Positions 29,237-37,687 of a DNA stretch of 64,000 nt are shown piece by piece. The notes under the pieces are model-generated. The model did not search any database, had not been told where the DNA came from, and worked only from the letters and a program-made list of their open reading frames with translations. Made by a program: the position numbers and the translations under genes. This DNA comes from an uncultured Acidimicrobiales bacterium. GTDB lineage: Bacteria > Actinomycetota > Acidimicrobiia > Acidimicrobiales > Aldehydirespiratoraceae. Positions within the stretch are counted from its first letter, which is position 1, and each line of letters begins with the position of its first letter. Location of the stretch: positions 35,263 through 99,262 of the forward strand of contig CAJQPN010000029.1 of NCBI GenBank assembly GCA_905480195.1, read 5' to 3'.

Positions 29237-29688
29237 GGCCGCGGGTGCTCTCCTGGCTCACGCTGGTGGTGGTGTCACTTTCGGTGCTCGTCTTCGTCGC
29301 CGTCGACGAAAGGTCGCCGGCGACCAACGCCGACAAGGCGTACGCATTGGCGACAGAATTCGCGTGTCCGGTGTGTCAGGGCCAGTCGGTCGCCGAGTCC
29401 GACGTCCCTGTCGCCCGAACCATCCGACGCGAGATCAGGGTCTGGGTCGACGAGGGCCGTACCGACGAGTTCATCCGAGCCCAACTCGTCGCCAACTTCG
29501 GTGAAGACATCGACTACACCCCAGCAGCATCAGGCGTGACGAGCCTCGTTTGGATCCTGCCGGTGGTCGTAGGGGCAGTCGCCCTCGGCGGTCTCGCCGT
29601 TGTCTTCCGGCGTTGGCGGGACGAACCGGATCGAACGGCGAACGCCGACGACGAGGCGATCGTCGCCGCTGCCCGCCGACGCCGATGA
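29233..29688 (+). CDS. ccmH: CcmH, apocytochrome thiol oxidoreductase
   Basis: 151-residue protein with N- and C-terminal hydrophobic segments and the CcmH motif CPVCQGQSVAES (Cys45, Cys48). A three-helix periplasmic region (RREIRVWVDEGRTD...) follows. It resolves or reduces the apocytochrome disulfide and forms the lyase with CcmF and CcmI. Its start overlaps the ccmG stop (ATGA). Confidence 0.93.
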   Translation: MRPRVLSWLTLVVVSLSVLVFVAVDERSPATNADKAYALATEFACPVCQGQSVAESDVPVARTIRREIRVWVDEGRTDEFIRAQLVANFGEDIDYTPAASGVTSLVWILPVVVGAVALGGLAVVFRRWRDEPDRTANADDEAIVAAARRRR

Positions 29689-30833
29689 CCGACCCTGCAC
29701 TCGGCGAGGAGCGCGACTTCCTGCTCAAGTCGCTCGACGACCTCGATGCCGAATACGCAGTCGGCGACCTCGAAGCCGACGACTACCGCACGCTCACGGC
29801 CGACTACACCGCTCGGGCGGCATCCGTCATCCGGCAGATCGAAGGTGAACGGACGGCGCAAGCGGTGGGGAATGACAAAGCCGGCCGTGGCGGCTGGTGG
29901 TGGATGCTCGCTGTTGCCCTGCTCGCAACCTTGGCCGGTGTGTTCGTCGCCCAGTTCTCAGGCAGTCGAGGCTCGAACGACACGATCACCGGTGAGATCA
30001 GGGTGACCGCACGTGAACTCGTGCTCGAGGCCCAAGCTGCGTTCGGGCAAGGCGATCTCGACGGAGCGATCTCGATCTACGACGAGGTGCTCGTGATTCA
30101 ACCATCGAATGTTGAAGCCCTCACCTACAAGGCATGGTTCACCCGCCTCCAGGGAGACGCCGACGCAGCGTCACCCATTATTGAGGATGCCGTTGCGATC
30201 GACCCCGAGTATCCCGATGCTCGGGTCTTCGCGACGGTGATCGCCCTCGATACCGGTGATGTTGTCGCTGCTCAGGGCCACCTCGACGCGTTCGATCTGC
30301 TCGCAGCACCACCCTTCCTCGAGGAACTCGTCGTGCAGCAAGGCTTGCGGGCGCGTCTCGGAGCGATCGCCCAGGCCGAAGCGCTCGCCCGGGTCGAGGC
30401 TCAGTGGCTCAGCGTCGATGGTGGATCGTTCGCCGAGTCGGGCCTGACCGCAAGCGACGTGCTCCTCGCAGCCGAGGCCGTCGCAGCCGGTGGCGACGTG
30501 TTCGGCGCCGTCGGTGTAACGCAGGCAGCACTTGACGAGGTACCGGACAATACCGATCTGCTCGCCGGATATGCCTGGATTCTGGCCCGAAGCGCATCGG
30601 TAGAGGAGCCGGCTCCAGCCGACCTGGGGCTCTCGTTTCTCGACCGAGCGCTCGTCCTCGACTCGACTCATCCCGAGGCGTTGGTCTACCGGTCGTTCAC
30701 CAGGGCGTTTCTCGGCGATCGGGCCGGTGCAACCGCAGATCTCGCTGCATTCGACGCGCTGCCGGTGCGTCCGGCCGATCTCCGCCAGATCATCACCGAG
30801 TTCGGTCTCCGAGCAATGGTCGCCGGTGGCTGA
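29685..30833 (+). CDS. ccmI: CcmI-like TPR protein (apocytochrome chaperone)
   Basis: 382-residue protein: an N-terminal acidic region (EERDFLLKSLDDLDAEYAVG, typical of CcmI-type proteins), a span at about 73-91, and then TPR-like helical repeats (AQAAFGQGDLDGAISIYDE and later copies). It should hold the C-terminal helix of apocytochromes for heme attachment. ATG 29685 overlaps the ccmH stop. The following cytochrome fusion starts only 9 nt downstream. Confidence 0.85.
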   Translation: MTDPALGEERDFLLKSLDDLDAEYAVGDLEADDYRTLTADYTARAASVIRQIEGERTAQAVGNDKAGRGGWWWMLAVALLATLAGVFVAQFSGSRGSNDTITGEIRVTARELVLEAQAAFGQGDLDGAISIYDEVLVIQPSNVEALTYKAWFTRLQGDADAASPIIEDAVAIDPEYPDARVFATVIALDTGDVVAAQGHLDAFDLLAAPPFLEELVVQQGLRARLGAIAQAEALARVEAQWLSVDGGSFAESGLTASDVLLAAEAVAAGGDVFGAVGVTQAALDEVPDNTDLLAGYAWILARSASVEEPAPADLGLSFLDRALVLDSTHPEALVYRSFTRAFLGDRAGATADLAAFDALPVRPADLRQIITEFGLRAMVAGG

Positions 30834-30842
30834 GTTCTCGCA

Positions 30843-32975
30843 ATGAGGAAGAAGATGGCCAATACTGACCCGGTGGCTGTACTCCGTCGACTCGATCTGG
30901 GCCGAATCCTCATCGCAGCGGTTCTCGTCGTCGGCACTGCTGCGATCGTCACGCAGGATCGCTGGGGGTGGGTTTTCGGTGCTGAAGAGGCTCAGACCCA
31001 GGATGTCGACGCGCCGACGATCGATATCGCCGAGATTGACGCTGTCACCGATCGACTGTTCCGCATCACTCCGGGGAACGGCTCTGAGGCCCGGTACGTC
31101 GTAGGCGAACGACTCGTGGGTACGCAGCAGACCACCGTCGGTACCACCTCGGTGGTTGGGGGCGACATCGTCGTCGACACCGTCGATGCGTCGCGTTCGT
31201 CGGTGGGTGAGATCGTCGTCAACGTCGAGATGTTCACCTCTGGCTCGGATCTTCGCGACAAGCGACTTCGCCACGACTTCCTCGAGTCGACCCACTACCC
31301 GTTCGTCCGGTTTCGGCCGACGGCGATGAGTGGTCTCCCGGTTGAACTTGCGCAGGGTGAACCGATCCCCATCACGATAACTGGCGACCTGACGGTCAAG
31401 GAGACCACGTCCTCGGTTGTGTTCAAAGGTTCGGTCGTGCTCCACGTCGACCACCTGACGGCGGAAATGTCGGCGGTGATTCGCGGTTCTGAGTTCGGTG
31501 TCGGCCCCATCAACATCGCACGGCTTGCGCACACCGACGACGAGATCACACTCGAATTCGATCTCGTGGCCAACGAGGTCGACCTCGGCAGTGAGTTCCC
31601 CGGCTCACTCGACACCGAACTGCGCACAGACGAGTTCGCAGGCGGGGCGTTCGCAGCCGAGGTTCAACCCGTGCTCGAGGCGAACTGCGTCGGCTGTCAC
31701 ATCAGCGGCGGGCCGGGATGGAACACGGTCGCGTTCGACACGGCCGGCGATGTCGCGGCGATCGCCGACGACATCGCCCTCGTCACCGGTGCCGGCTACA
31801 TGCCACCGTGGCTACCCTCGGAGCTGAGCGTCGACTTCCATGATGACTGGTCGCTGACCGACGAAGAACTCGCAACACTGCAGGTGTGGGCGGCGGAGGG
31901 TGGCGGGCTCGACGTCGCCCCTGACACGGCATTGACGGCAACCGCCGAGCTGCTCAACCCGATCCGTCGCGACATCGTGACCAGGCCATCGCAGCCCTAT
32001 GTCGGGTCGCTGGCCAAAACGGACGACTACCGGTGTCAAGTCTACGAGATCCCCGACCTTGAAGGGGATGGTACGTGGATCACCGGCATGGCATTCGAGC
32101 CCGACCAGAAAAGTATCGTCCACCACGCCATCATCAGTCGCGTTCCCGCCTCTGCGCTTCCCGAGATCGAGCGCCGTTCCGCCGAGGACGACCAGCCGGG
32201 CTACGAGTGCTTCGTTGGGGAGGGGCTCACCAGCAACGGCGTCTACAGCATCTCGGGTTGGGCACCGGGTGCACAGCCGTCCCACTACCCCGAGGGTGTC
32301 GGCATCTATCTCGGGCCGGGTGACGTGATCGTCAACCAGATCCACTACCACTTCGACCACGAAACGCCGCCGGACCGATCGACGATCGTGCTCCAGACTG
32401 CGACCCCCGAGGAGATCGCTGCCGGGATGCGGCAACTCCAGGGCGGGGCCTACACCACGCCCGCCGAGATGCCCTGTACACCCGAGGAGATCGCAACGGG
32501 AGCACCACTGTGCGAACGGCGTGCGCTGCTGGTGGAGCTTGCCGAACGATACGGGCCGACCGCCGCCGTCCTCCCTGATGTCATGATCCGGGCCTGCGGT
32601 GGCCAACTGTCCGACTATGACCAACTCGACGGCACGGTGGCTCACAGCGCGTGTGATCTCAATGCCCGCCACACCGGAACGATCTTCTCGGTGCTCGGCC
32701 ACATGCACGAGTTTGGTAAGGCGTATCGAATGACACTTCACCCGGACACGCCCGATGAGATCGTGCTCCTCGACATTCCGGTGTGGAGCTTCGAGTGGCA
32801 GCTCAACTACATGCCGGTTGACGACATCCGGATCGAGCGGGGCGACATCGTCCGATTCGAGTGTTGGTGGGATCGCTCGCTCGTCCATTTGGACGAGCCC
32901 CGGTACGTGACATGGAACGAGGGCACGGTTGACGAGATGTGTTACTCGTCGATCCGGGTCATTCCCGATCCCTAG
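30843..32975 (+). CDS. YceI domain - heme c motif - PHM-like copper type II monooxygenase fusion
   Basis: 710-residue exported protein. After an N-terminal anchor (about 21-37), residues 55-245 look like a YceI lipocalin-type domain. A c-type heme site CVGCH (282-286) follows, with Met320 in GYMPPW as likely sixth ligand. The last 330 residues match copper type II, PHM-like monooxygenases, and all six copper ligands are present by motif: His427-His428 and His501 for one copper, His620, His622 and Met699 (DEMC) for the other. It lies 9 nt after ccmI, whose operon would attach its heme. The heme could feed electrons to the copper centres; that and the substrate are inference. Confidence 0.8.
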   Translation: MRKKMANTDPVAVLRRLDLGRILIAAVLVVGTAAIVTQDRWGWVFGAEEAQTQDVDAPTIDIAEIDAVTDRLFRITPGNGSEARYVVGERLVGTQQTTVGTTSVVGGDIVVDTVDASRSSVGEIVVNVEMFTSGSDLRDKRLRHDFLESTHYPFVRFRPTAMSGLPVELAQGEPIPITITGDLTVKETTSSVVFKGSVVLHVDHLTAEMSAVIRGSEFGVGPINIARLAHTDDEITLEFDLVANEVDLGSEFPGSLDTELRTDEFAGGAFAAEVQPVLEANCVGCHISGGPGWNTVAFDTAGDVAAIADDIALVTGAGYMPPWLPSELSVDFHDDWSLTDEELATLQVWAAEGGGLDVAPDTALTATAELLNPIRRDIVTRPSQPYVGSLAKTDDYRCQVYEIPDLEGDGTWITGMAFEPDQKSIVHHAIISRVPASALPEIERRSAEDDQPGYECFVGEGLTSNGVYSISGWAPGAQPSHYPEGVGIYLGPGDVIVNQIHYHFDHETPPDRSTIVLQTATPEEIAAGMRQLQGGAYTTPAEMPCTPEEIATGAPLCERRALLVELAERYGPTAAVLPDVMIRACGGQLSDYDQLDGTVAHSACDLNARHTGTIFSVLGHMHEFGKAYRMTLHPDTPDEIVLLDIPVWSFEWQLNYMPVDDIRIERGDIVRFECWWDRSLVHLDEPRYVTWNEGTVDEMCYSSIRVIPDP

Positions 32976-32992
32976 CCCGCGGAACTCGGCGG

Positions 32993-33460
32993 CTATGGGG
33001 CCGCCGTGTACGTGCCACTCACGATGTCGCGACCCCGTGTTTCGAGGCTCCAGACCGAACCCTTTTCGCACCCACGGCTGCCGATGACACTCATCCCCTC
33101 GCGGAGGAGACGGTTGAGGACCTCCGGGATGAGGTCGCCGTGGCTACACATGACGACATCGCCATCGAGCAGGGTCTCCTTGCGAAGCATTTCGAGCAGG
33201 AGGACCGATCGGGCACCCTCGGTGAGTTCGTGGCGCTCCTCGACGACCAGGTGTCGATCCGTGGCCAGTGGGGTGACGGTCTGAACACATCGGGTCGCCA
33301 TCGATGACCAGATCGCCCGCAGCGGCACATCGGTGAAGAATTTCACCAGCGCCTCGGCCTGAGCCCGGCCTCGCTCGTCAAGTGGACGCGCGAGGTCGTC
33401 GCCATCTTCCGCGACACTGCGGTGTCCGGCACTCGCATGCCGCACGAGATGGAAGGTCAC
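32993..33460 (-). CDS. SixA-like histidine phosphatase family protein
   Basis: 155-residue phosphatase with the phosphohistidine motif LVRHASAG near the N terminus and the second catalytic His in CSHGDLIPE. Size and form resemble SixA-type enzymes. GTG 33460 is preferred; a TTG at 33466 gives two extra residues. It converges on the copper monooxygenase gene with only 17 bases between. The substrate (phosphoprotein or small phosphoester) is unknown. Confidence 0.85.
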   Translation of the reverse strand: MTFHLVRHASAGHRSVAEDGDDLARPLDERGRAQAEALVKFFTDVPLRAIWSSMATRCVQTVTPLATDRHLVVEERHELTEGARSVLLLEMLRKETLLDGDVVMCSHGDLIPEVLNRLLREGMSVIGSRGCEKGSVWSLETRGRDIVSGTYTAAP

Positions 33461-33510
33461 CGGCAAGACCGTAGTCGCAGGCGGCTTCGACAGCCGGAGG
33501 TACGGTCCGG

Positions 33511-34239
33511 CTAGAGCGTGACGTGCGTGACACAGATGTCGTCGCCCTGGGCCAGCGACGACGCCGTATCGGCACCGCTCGGTCCGACGAGCTGGTTGAG
33601 CATGCCCTTCACGATGCCGCGGTCGACCGCGCAGATGACGGGGTGCTCGACGACAGCGTCGCCGAACGGGCAGTGCTCGGCGACGATGCGGAGCTGGTCG
33701 CCATCGACCTGTTCGGCGCGGGCTGCGAACCCGTGCGCGGACAAGGCGTCGGCGACAGCATGAAGGGCTCCTTGGAACGATCGATGGGTGGCGGCGGGTT
33801 CGAGTGACTCAGCCATCGCCTTCCCGTACTCCTGGCCCACTTCCTCAGCCATCTGCTCTGCGACATCGGCAGGCAAAAGTGCCAACGCTCGGCCGAGCAA
33901 CGCCACCAGGATGTCGTCTTGGCGGACGTTGACGGCCAGATGCACAGCATCTTCGGTGGCTCGGTATCGCTTGGACGGCCGGCCTACGCCTCCGGCGGAC
34001 TTCGCGATCGCGACCTCGAGGTAGCCACCTGACGCAAGCTTGTCGAGGTGGTGACGAGCCACGTTCGCATGCAGGTCGAATTGCGTTGCACAGTCCGCTG
34101 CCGTGACGCCAGCATCGTGTTCGTGTGCGAACAGGAAGATGTCGCGTCGAGTTGGATCGCCAAACGCAGCGGTGATCGCCGTGACCGTCGACGCGAACTC
34201 CGTCGGACTCAGCTCCCGTATGGGTGACGCTCGATCCAC
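33511..34239 (-). CDS. SufR-like iron-sulfur-sensing helix-turn-helix regulator
   Basis: 242-residue ArsR/DeoR-like winged-helix protein (LHANVARHHLDKLASGGYLE as recognition region, then GVGRPSKRYRAT). The C-terminal domain has Cys190, Cys203 and Cys236, with the CX12C spacing of the SufR cluster-binding site. SufR represses Fe-S assembly genes when its cluster is intact. Here it is divergent from mrp, an Fe-S carrier gene, with an inverted repeat between them. GTG 34239 has no visible ribosome site, so the transcript may be leaderless. Confidence 0.75.
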   Translation of the reverse strand: MDRASPIRELSPTEFASTVTAITAAFGDPTRRDIFLFAHEHDAGVTAADCATQFDLHANVARHHLDKLASGGYLEVAIAKSAGGVGRPSKRYRATEDAVHLAVNVRQDDILVALLGRALALLPADVAEQMAEEVGQEYGKAMAESLEPAATHRSFQGALHAVADALSAHGFAARAEQVDGDQLRIVAEHCPFGDAVVEHPVICAVDRGIVKGMLNQLVGPSGADTASSLAQGDDICVTHVTL

Positions 34240-34240
34240 C

Positions 34241-34276
34241 CCGGTATTCTACCTATGGCCGTAGGAGAAATACCGG
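34241..34276. promoter_or_regulatory. Inverted repeat between sufR-like gene and mrp, candidate operator
   Basis: Outer arms CCGGTATT (34241-34248) and AATACCGG (34269-34276) are perfect complements. Inside them CTAC (34249-34252) and GTAG (34261-34264) form a second pair with a slightly different centre. It lies directly beside the regulator start and upstream of the preferred mrp start, as expected for a shared operator. Confidence 0.55.
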
Positions 34277-34293
34277 AAGGCGACCCCCTGCCC

Positions 34294-35433
34294 ATGTCTG
34301 TCACTGAAGCCGTTGTCATCGATGCCTTGCGTCCGGTTCAGGATCCCGAACTCCACCGCAGCATCGTCGACCTCGGCATGGTGCGATCCACCACGATTGA
34401 CGGTGGTCATGTCGAGGTCGGTATCGACCTCACCATCGCCGGTTGCCCATTGCGAAATCAGATCCAGACCGAGGTCTCCGACGCCGTGCAAGCGCTCGAT
34501 GGCGTCAATCTTGTCACCATTGACTTTGGGGTGATGACCGACGAGCAGCGGGCGAACGTTCGAGAGCTTGTCCACGGCAATCCGGCGGGCACCGCAGGCT
34601 CCCAGCCCGCTCACGGCCACGCCGAAGGTCGGGCCATCCCTTTCGCTGAGGCGGGTAACCGCACCCGCACTCTGCTCATCGCATCGGGCAAGGGTGGTGT
34701 CGGCAAGTCATCCGTCACCGCCAACCTCGGCATCGCACTTGCCCAGCAGGGCAAGTCGGTCGCAGTGATCGATGCCGACGTCTGGGGGTTCTCCATCCCG
34801 CGGATGTTGGGGGTCGAACATCCGCCCACCGTCATCGACGACATGATCCTGCCGCCCGAAACGCATGGGGTTCGTTGCATCTCGATGGGTTTCTTCGCGC
34901 AAGAAGACCAGCCGGTCATCTGGCGGGGCCCCATGCTTCACAAGGCTCTCGAACAGTTCCTCACCGATGTCTACTGGGATGATCCCGACTACTTGCTGGT
35001 CGATCTTCCGCCCGGCACCGGCGATATCTCCTTGTCGCTCGCCCAGTTCCTGCCGCGCAGCGAGGCGTACATCGTCACGACGCCCAACCCGGCCGCACAA
35101 AAGGTCGCACAGCGCTCAGCATTCATGTTCCAGCAGGTCAATATCGAGGTGAAGGGCGTCATCGAGAACATGTCTTGGTTCACCGGTGACGACGGGAAGC
35201 ACTACCAGTTGTTCGGTGCCGGTGGCGGCAAGGATCTCGCCGACCGTCTCGAAGTCGACCTCATCGGTCGGGTCCCAATGACCATCCCGATGCGGGAAGG
35301 GTCCGATCAGGGTCGACCGATCATGGCGGTTGATCCGGCCAACGAGGCGTCGCAGGTCTTCGCTCAAATGGCAGAGTGGGTGCTCGCTCACGCGCCCAGC
35401 AAACGCACACATCCTGAACTCAAGATCAACTGA
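34294..35433 (+). CDS. mrp: Mrp/ApbC-type P-loop ATPase, Fe-S cluster carrier
   Basis: 379-residue protein with an N-terminal MIP18/DUF59 domain (about 1-95, with PVQDPELHRSIVDLGMV and AGCPL) and a ParA-like ATPase domain whose deviant Walker A GKGGVGKSS begins at about 132. It carries Fe-S clusters to apoproteins. The C-terminal CxxC found in many ApbC proteins is absent: the place reads NMSWFTGDDGKHY. ATG 34294 is preferred because it fits the domain start and leaves the palindrome outside the gene; ATG 34255 is possible. Confidence 0.88.
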   Translation: MSVTEAVVIDALRPVQDPELHRSIVDLGMVRSTTIDGGHVEVGIDLTIAGCPLRNQIQTEVSDAVQALDGVNLVTIDFGVMTDEQRANVRELVHGNPAGTAGSQPAHGHAEGRAIPFAEAGNRTRTLLIASGKGGVGKSSVTANLGIALAQQGKSVAVIDADVWGFSIPRMLGVEHPPTVIDDMILPPETHGVRCISMGFFAQEDQPVIWRGPMLHKALEQFLTDVYWDDPDYLLVDLPPGTGDISLSLAQFLPRSEAYIVTTPNPAAQKVAQRSAFMFQQVNIEVKGVIENMSWFTGDDGKHYQLFGAGGGKDLADRLEVDLIGRVPMTIPMREGSDQGRPIMAVDPANEASQVFAQMAEWVLAHAPSKRTHPELKIN

Positions 35434-35461
35434 TCAAACCTGACCCCTGGAGACACCAACC

Positions 35462-35689
35462 GTGGATATCCGCATCGGAGTGACCGACACGCCCCGTGAG
35501 GTCCAACTCAAGCTCGACGACGACACCGATCGAGACGGACTGAAGGCGTCGATTGAGGCTGCGCTCTCGGGCGACTCGTCGGTGCTTTGGCTCACCGACG
35601 ACAAGGGGCTCGAGGTTGCCGTCTCGGCAGCGCGCATCTCTTACGTCGAACTTGGCCCCGAGGGGAACAAGCCGATCGGCTTCGGCTGA
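35462..35689 (+). CDS. DUF3107 family protein
   Basis: 75-residue actinobacterial protein of the DUF3107 family, recognised by MDIRIGVTDTPREV and the end AARISYVELGPEGNKPIGFG. The name reflects unknown function; members often lie near regulatory or DNA-repair genes. GTG 35462 start, 28 nt after mrp, and only 12 nt before the histidine kinase gene, so the three are probably co-transcribed. Confidence 0.85.
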   Translation: MDIRIGVTDTPREVQLKLDDDTDRDGLKASIEAALSGDSSVLWLTDDKGLEVAVSAARISYVELGPEGNKPIGFG

Positions 35690-35701
35690 TCGGCTGGGCT
35701 C

Positions 35702-37219
35702 ATGGCGAGCCTCGCCGAACTGGCGGCGGCACACACGGCGCTCAGCCCGAAATCGGTCGCGCATCTGCAACGCCTGCTGGGCTCGTGGGCGCTGCCGGCC
35801 GACCTCTCCTTCGCTGACCTGCTGCTCTACGCGCCCACCGATGCCGACGCGTCGCAGTTTGTCGTTCTGGGGCATGTCCGATCGACCACCAGTGGCACCG
35901 TTCATGGCGGCGATCCTGTCGGCACCTTCGTCTCGTCGGACGCCCGTAGGATGCTCGGCCGCACGTTCGCCGACGGTGTCCGGACCGAGGTCCCGATCAC
36001 CATCGTCGGTCCGGGTGGATTCACGGATCCAACCGTCGAGGAAGGGATCGCCGCGCCGGTTGGTACCCGCCAAATCCTTGTCGATCATGTGCCGGTGCGC
36101 CACGACGGCGAGACGATTGCCGTCCTCACCCGCGAAGGTGAAGCCGGGCTGGCTGGCAACCGATCCGGCCTCGAGCGTGAGTACCGGACACTTTGGCGCC
36201 GCTTCGCCACGATGGTCGAGGAGGGGACGTTCCCCCTTGAGCAACAAGAGCGCGCCGGTGAGTTTCGCGAGCCGCGGGTGGGTGATGGTGTGCTGGTGCT
36301 CGACCGTGAGCGTCGAGTGGCGTTTGCGTCACCGAATGCCGTCTCGGCACTTCATCGACTCGGCGTTTGGGCCGATCCCACCGGGCGAACCCTCGACGAG
36401 GTTGGCGTTGACGATGCTGTTGTTCGACGCGCACTGGAAACCAGGCACAGCACGATCACCGAGATCGAGCACAGCAACGATCTCAGTGTGGTCATCCGGT
36501 GTCACCCGTTGGTCGAGAGTGGGCGGGCAACGGGTGTGCTGGCAGTACTTCGTGACGTCAGCGAGCTTCGAAGCCGCGACCGGTTACTCATGTCGAAAGA
36601 CACGACGATCCGCGAGATTCATCACCGGGTGAAGAACAACTTGCAAACGATTCAGTCGCTATTGCACCTTCAGGCTCGGCGCCTCACGTCTGATGAAGCT
36701 CGCCTTGCCGTAGCCCAAAGTGCCCGCAGAATCGGTGCTATCGCTGTCGTTCACGAGACGCTTGCCACCGATGCCACCGATGAGGTCGATTTCGACACCG
36801 TTGTGCGTCGAGTCGTCCGGCTCGTTACCGAAGGCTTGAGTTCACCGGACCGACCGCTACGCGTCGATGTCACCGGCGAAGTCGGCGAACTGCCTGGCGA
36901 GGTCGCGATGCCACTCGCGGTCGCCGTCGCTGAACTCGTCCAGAACGCAATCGATCACTCCGGCGCGGAAGCCACCGACATCGGCGTCGAACTCGATGCC
37001 GACCGTCGTTCGGTAGTGATTCGGGTTCGTAACGGTGGAGTGGGGATTCCAGACGGATTCTCACTCGATCGCGACGCAGGCCTCGGTCTCACGATCGTTC
37101 GGACGTTCGTTGTTTCGGATCTCGGGGGCACGCTCACGATGCGCCCGAGTTCCGATGCCGCCCCGAAAGGTGCCGTCGTCGAACTTCGTGTACCGCGAGG
37201 CGGATCGGCGGTGGGTTAG
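35702..37219 (+). CDS. pdtaS: PdtaS-type sensor histidine kinase
   Basis: 505-residue soluble kinase without membrane spans. An N-terminal GAF-like domain (H_kinase_N) and a central PAS domain (about 195-290) precede the HisKA_2 dimerisation domain with phospho-acceptor motif REIHHRVKNNLQTIQ, then the HATPase domain (LVQNAIDHS N box; GVGIPDGF; GLGLTIVRT). This matches PdtaS, which signals to the RNA-binding antiterminator PdtaR. No PdtaR gene is adjacent. Confidence 0.88.
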   Translation: MASLAELAAAHTALSPKSVAHLQRLLGSWALPADLSFADLLLYAPTDADASQFVVLGHVRSTTSGTVHGGDPVGTFVSSDARRMLGRTFADGVRTEVPITIVGPGGFTDPTVEEGIAAPVGTRQILVDHVPVRHDGETIAVLTREGEAGLAGNRSGLEREYRTLWRRFATMVEEGTFPLEQQERAGEFREPRVGDGVLVLDRERRVAFASPNAVSALHRLGVWADPTGRTLDEVGVDDAVVRRALETRHSTITEIEHSNDLSVVIRCHPLVESGRATGVLAVLRDVSELRSRDRLLMSKDTTIREIHHRVKNNLQTIQSLLHLQARRLTSDEARLAVAQSARRIGAIAVVHETLATDATDEVDFDTVVRRVVRLVTEGLSSPDRPLRVDVTGEVGELPGEVAMPLAVAVAELVQNAIDHSGAEATDIGVELDADRRSVVIRVRNGGVGIPDGFSLDRDAGLGLTIVRTFVVSDLGGTLTMRPSSDAAPKGAVVELRVPRGGSAVG

Positions 37220-37227
37220 CCGCTTGC

Positions 37228-37521
37228 TCAGCCAGTGGCGTTCGTCGTCGCTCGCTCCTGGCGCCGGCGACGGCGGATTACGCGACGCTCCTCCTCAGAG
37301 GTACCTCCCCACACACCGGTGTCTTGGTTCGTGGAGAGTGCGAACTCGAGGCACGCCTCCCGCGCGGTGCACTCGAGACAAACGGCCTTGGCGATGTCGA
37401 TTTGCTCGATCGCCATGCCGGTGGTTCCCACCGGGAAAAACAGCCCTGGATCCGTGTCGCGGCAGCGAGCGTCCTTGCGCCAATCGATGGTCGACTGGAA
37501 AGCGTCAGCGGTGAGCGCCAC
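37228..37521 (-). CDS. WhiB-family [4Fe-4S] transcription factor
   Basis: 97-residue WhiB-like protein. The four cluster cysteines are Cys20, Cys48, Cys51 and Cys57 (DARCRD; CLEC; EACLEF), followed by the GVWGG turn (69-73) and a basic RRRRRQ tail for DNA binding. The C-x2-C-x5-C spacing is canonical. GTG 37521 with a GGGGGA ribosome site is chosen; the frame upstream is open but lacks similarity. It resembles the WhiB1/WhiB2 class; paralogue identity is uncertain. Confidence 0.93.
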   Translation of the reverse strand: MALTADAFQSTIDWRKDARCRDTDPGLFFPVGTTGMAIEQIDIAKAVCLECTAREACLEFALSTNQDTGVWGGTSEEERRVIRRRRRQERATTNATG

Positions 37522-37581
37522 GGAAAGTCCCCCTGGGTTGTGAGCAATCCGGGAGACTCGTCCCAGACCGGGACAACAATA

Positions 37582-37625
37582 GAAACCGGTTCTACTTTTC
37601 GCAAGGGTTGATTGAAACAGGTTCT
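37582..37625. promoter_or_regulatory. Two 12-bp direct repeats upstream of whiB
   Basis: GAAACCGGTTCT (37582-37593) and GAAACAGGTTCT (37614-37625) differ at one base and start 32 bp apart, close to three DNA turns. The first is nearly palindromic. They lie in the 166-bp gap between divergent whiB and the phosphodiesterase gene and may bind a shared regulator. Confidence 0.45.
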
Positions 37626-37687
37626 CTTTGGGCTTTTTTGGGGCGGGGGTATTCCCGTTGTTGATGCTGGCCTGCTTGAATCTCCGT

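Noticed and set aside
30171..31532. Long open frame antisense to ccmI and the copper monooxygenase
   Set aside because: It spans parts of two real genes and encodes no recognisable protein.
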